A stretch of 64,000 nucleotides of DNA from NCBI RefSeq assembly GCF_027580225.2, contig NC_073354.2:30648001-30712000 (forward strand), read 5' to 3'. Made by a program: the position numbers and the translations under genes. The first letter of the stretch is position 1; the number at the start of each line of letters is the position of its first letter. Below are positions 60,942 to 64,000 of the stretch, one piece after another. The DNA is from Misgurnus anguillicaudatus (lineage: Eukaryota > Chordata > Actinopteri > Cypriniformes > Cobitidae). Under the pieces are notes generated by a model that ran no database searches, had not been told where the DNA came from, and saw only the letters and a list, made by a program, of their open reading frames with translations.

Positions 60942-61060
60942 TTAAGGACCTATTGTGTACCTTAAAAGTTACAGTTAAATACTTTGTACCCCCTAACATT
61001 TAACTGGTACACAACAGGTCCTTAAAGGTACACAATGTATTGTACCCAAAAAACACATAT

Positions 61061-61873
61061 GGGCGATTCTTGCGAAATTAGACTTGAGGTGTCATGAAAC
61101 ATTTTGATAAAAAAAGTAAATGCAAAGTAAGAGTATCAAAATAAGAAGCATTCAGTTACAAACATCTCTTCATGTACTATTTTGCACATGATTTCAAATG
61201 ACATCATACAATCCAATTTTGTTGTTTTTTCCACATTTAAAGGGAAAATTTTCATTACCGCAACGTGTTTATGACTGGATTTGGGTTCTTTGACATGGAA
61301 ATATTTATAATTAAAAAATCTAAAAAATAAAAAGCTTCAGTGCATGTTATACTATAAACATTTACAGTAAAGAAACGTGGGAATCGGTGATCATTGGTAC
61401 ATGTAGAGACAATAATAAGGAATATAAATGTGTCCAAGAAAAAATTTCTCATCCTCCGCAACAATTTTCAATCATTGTTTAAGGCCTCAAGGAACTAACA
61501 TTTTCAAAAAAAGGGACATAATTGACTGTGACACTCAAGATGGCTACCAGGTTAGCATTTCTTATATTTTCTCTCCAGATAAAAATAGAATTTTTGTTTG
61601 TCATACCTAGAAAACTTTTTAGTTTTCATTACCGAAACATGACTTTGTAAATGAATATATTTATTGTAATATCATGTTGCAGTAATGATAATTTTTATAA
61701 TGATAATCTAAAAAATGTAATAATTTTCTAGGAAATATGTTTTAAATCCTCTAAAAATAATGGTTATAGTAAGTTCAGACCTTAATATGCGCAAAAAAAT
61801 TGGGCTTTTTAAAAACTCTGATGCTGAACACGGATTTCGTGAGAATGGACACTGGATTTCTTGAGAATCACCC
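61061..61873. mobile_element. Inverted-repeat element, GGGTGATTCTCACGAAATTA family, copy 2, nested
   Basis: GGGCGATTCTTGCGAAATTA left and TTGAGAATCACCC right, flanked by ATAT. Uninterrupted reference for copy 1 at 8502-9669. Confidence 0.85.
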
Positions 61874-61944
61874 ATATATTTTTAATATGTTGTATACCCA
61901 ATAAAGGTACAAAAAGGAACCTTTGAGGGTACCACCCCAGTGAC

Positions 61945-62980
61945 AGAAAAGATAAAATTTTGTACTTTTATTCTGACAATGTATTAGCATAATTATCTAG
62001 GGCAACTATAAGTAAACATTTATTTTCAATCACTATATATACTTATTCATCTTTCCTTTTGCTTTAATCAAAGTCACATTGAAGAATGCAACAGGAGGAT
62101 AAGAAGGCCAGAACCGTGTCCGGCACTATTAATTACTGTCAGACGTGCATTAACACATCTCAAACAGACGACCTTGACCGGACCGCAGCTGCACACGGCC
62201 CGCTGGTCTACTAAACACACAAGTACATGTCTAAGGTTTCAAGCTGAGAAAGGAGGCCCGTGTGCAATGCATCTAGATCTGAAGCACGCTGGAGAGCCGC
62301 CAGATACGCAGAGCGCCATTAATAACACCGGGTCTGCATCAAAAAGGTTTTTATCAAAAGCTGTTGTTTCCTGACCCCCATCTGATCTTGCAGAGCTGCG
62401 CTCACGTTAATCATATAAGAGTAAAGACCTGGTGACTGGATGCCATGATCTACTGAAAAGTGTTGAGTGTTTTGCAACAGCAGAGCTCATTAGAAACTCA
62501 AACATGGAGAGAAATGATAACAAATGCTTGCTTACAACTTAACAGCTTGGCATTTACAGTATATGATAGTATCATTTACAAGAAAATATATATGGTAAAC
62601 ACGGATCTCATTATGATCTCAATCTTTTACCTTATAAGCAATTTGTCTCACTTTGTAATAATTGTGGATTAACAAGCATTCATACATGAAGAAAAACTCA
62701 TCAAAACTATAAAATAACAACATGGACTATAAGACTTATGTATTCAAATTTGCAAAGGTGTACTCATTTGCATTGTAACAACCAACTTAAGGCAAGATTT
62801 ACAAACAGTTTGCGCCAGCGCAAACCATAATTTTGGCAATAAATAATGACTGTCGTGATTTATTAAAGACGTGCAGTGGATAATTAGGGCTGAAAAGATG
62901 TGGTCTAGTTGTTTTTGCGACTGACCTTATTGCATTTGCATTTCTAGGAGTTTTCAGATGCAAAATTTAGGATAGTATTT
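61945..62980. other. Repeat-poor intronic DNA
   Basis: 62060-62420 is balanced in composition with TAAT/ATTA motifs (CACTATTAATTACTGTC, GCCATTAATAACACC) and no recognised repeat. No exon seen. Confidence 0.4.
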
Positions 62981-63430
62981 CAGTCCCTCTAGAAAAACGT
63001 GACTATGCGTTTCCATGATTCAATGCATAATCAGCCAAAATCTGAATATTTACTCAGGGGGTGCATTTTTTGAAAACGCAGCACTTTCGCCGAATAAATC
63101 GCAGATTTATTTCTGCTTGCAAAATATGATTTTATTATGATTTCATAATCCCTGCATTTTCGTAGCAAAAATTTTGCATTTACTTCACACATGCGCAGCC
63201 ATGTCCCCTGTTGTCAATGAAAAGCTGCAAACAGTTTTTGCAAGTTCCCGCAAAATTTGGCAAGTTCCGACAATTTCATTGCATAAAATTGCATAAATAT
63301 CCCGCATATTTCATCACATTTTTTTTTAAGAAAATGTGCCACAAGATCAAGGATTTTTGAAAAACTTTGTGCGTGTAATATTACTGGTATTTGTGCCATT
63401 AATTAACGGCAAAAATAGCATGTCTTAAAA
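62981..63430. mobile_element. hAT-like fragment (CAGTCCCTCTAGAAAAACG)
   Basis: Begins CAGTCCCTCTAGAAAAACGT and contains TTTGCAAGTTCCCGCAAAAT, words I associate with one fish hAT family. The far end is not identified. Confidence 0.55.
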
Positions 63431-64000
63431 CATTTTGCGCTATAGATGGCTCCAATTGTTGCTGATAGGAGAGGCATCGCATAGATCAAAGAGCGTGTGG
63501 TACAAGGCAGAGGATTTTTTTGACATATATCAGTTTATTTGGAATGCCAGAGAAACATATTATGCAAAATATTGTTTGTCAAGCCATGTTATTTTTATTT
63601 ACTGGAGAAATAAAAGAAGAGTCAATATGAAAGGTCACACAATATCAGGCGTTTCAAAACCTCAACCAATTCTTTTCAGTGAACTATGGCTTCATTAGCT
63701 GAGATTTCACATCGCAAATTTTCCATTGCAATTTCTGTGGTGCTGAACTCAAGCGCATCAGGTGTAAGTGGATCACCCGCACCTCATCAGCTCTGCTTAT
63801 TTGCGCTGCTCTTAGTAGATTGCGTTGGTCATCATGGAAATTAGCTGTTGCGCCTGTGTTATTTATTTTGCGCCTTTTTAATAAATAACCCACAGATATT
63901 ACCACTTATATTGGTGTTTTTTTGGCATTGTACTTTTACGCAATTGAAACCAGCCATTTTAATTATTTAAAAATAATTCACATCAGGTTTATTACTCTGC
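63431..64000. other. Unassigned DNA at the window edge
   Basis: AT-rich. TTATTTATTTTGCGCC and TTTATTAAAGACGTGC-like words near 62860 and 63860 may be the two sides of a larger repeat. No gene recognised. Confidence 0.35.

Larger units (their letters stand above)
60467..61944. mobile_element. Repeat with GTCACTGGGGTGGTACC ends holding two nested elements
   Basis: Left GTCACTGGGGTGGTACC and right GGTACCACCCCAGTGAC are perfect inverses. GGTACA / TGTACC words mark the body (60480-60555, 60946-61055, 61875-61930). Inserts: 60564-60941 and 61061-61873. Confidence 0.8.

Overview
The window is nuclear genomic DNA of a teleost, most likely a cypriniform (zebrafish/carp-type) fish. It is AT-rich and lacks operons. 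It is dominated by short non-autonomous DNA transposons of types I know from cyprinid genomes (Angel-like TTAA elements, hAT ends, TA-inserting Tc1 elements, tRNA-derived SINEs). The only host protein-coding sequence I can support is two spliced exons on the minus strand, 26102-26239 and 17090-17170. Together they encode 73 consecutive residues of an NKAIN-family membrane protein, closest to NKAIN2 (Na+/K+-ATPase interacting 2). Both exons are phase 0 and have good splice sites. The intron between them is 8,931 bp. Everything to the right of 26239 would lie in intron 1 (more than 37 kb here) and everything to the left of 17090 in intron 3 (more than 17 kb here). The first coding exon and exons 4 onward are not seen.

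Left part (1-17089): a Tc1 3' half (268-812), a GC-rich 21-bp minisatellite (2290-2770), a repeat split by a hAT element with perfect target duplication (3138-4133), a 2.07-kb hAT copy with transposase exon remnants (5814-7885), a MITE carrying a LINE 3' end (8502-9669), a head-to-head pair of TTAA MITEs (13052-13990), and several smaller MITEs.

Intron 2 (17171-26101): two copies of a large palindromic TTAA element (17817-18732 and 23501-24679), and a triple nest in which a MITE holds a second MITE and has a nearly intact Tc1-like transposon (DD37E signature, one frameshift) in its terminal TA.

Right part (26240-64000): a nested cluster of palindromes inside an old Angel-like element (27636-29312), sparse unique DNA with enhancer-like composition (29650-32090, 35520-37500), and a hAT copy with perfect 8-bp duplication (33807-34679). 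Next come a 1-kb inverted-repeat element carrying a possible captured exon (37587-38599), a Tc1 5' half (38720-39307), and a 1,012-bp transposon with a 9-bp duplication carrying a broken RecQ-like helicase exon (41129-42140). After these come a TTAA element with a promoter-like hairpin and a splice-ready exon (44432-45522), a four-member nest (48028-50893), a 55-61 kb nest cluster that includes a solo LTR (59079-59658), and more MITEs.

The genes do not form a system together. The biology here is a long-intron neuronal gene whose introns are a record of layered transposon insertions, many of them datable relative to each other because the inserts interrupt recognisable elements at exact target sites. 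No CRISPR array, rRNA gene, operon or intact tRNA gene was seen. Most MITE names are mine; family assignments rest on terminal repeats, target duplications and memory of fish repeats, not on a search.
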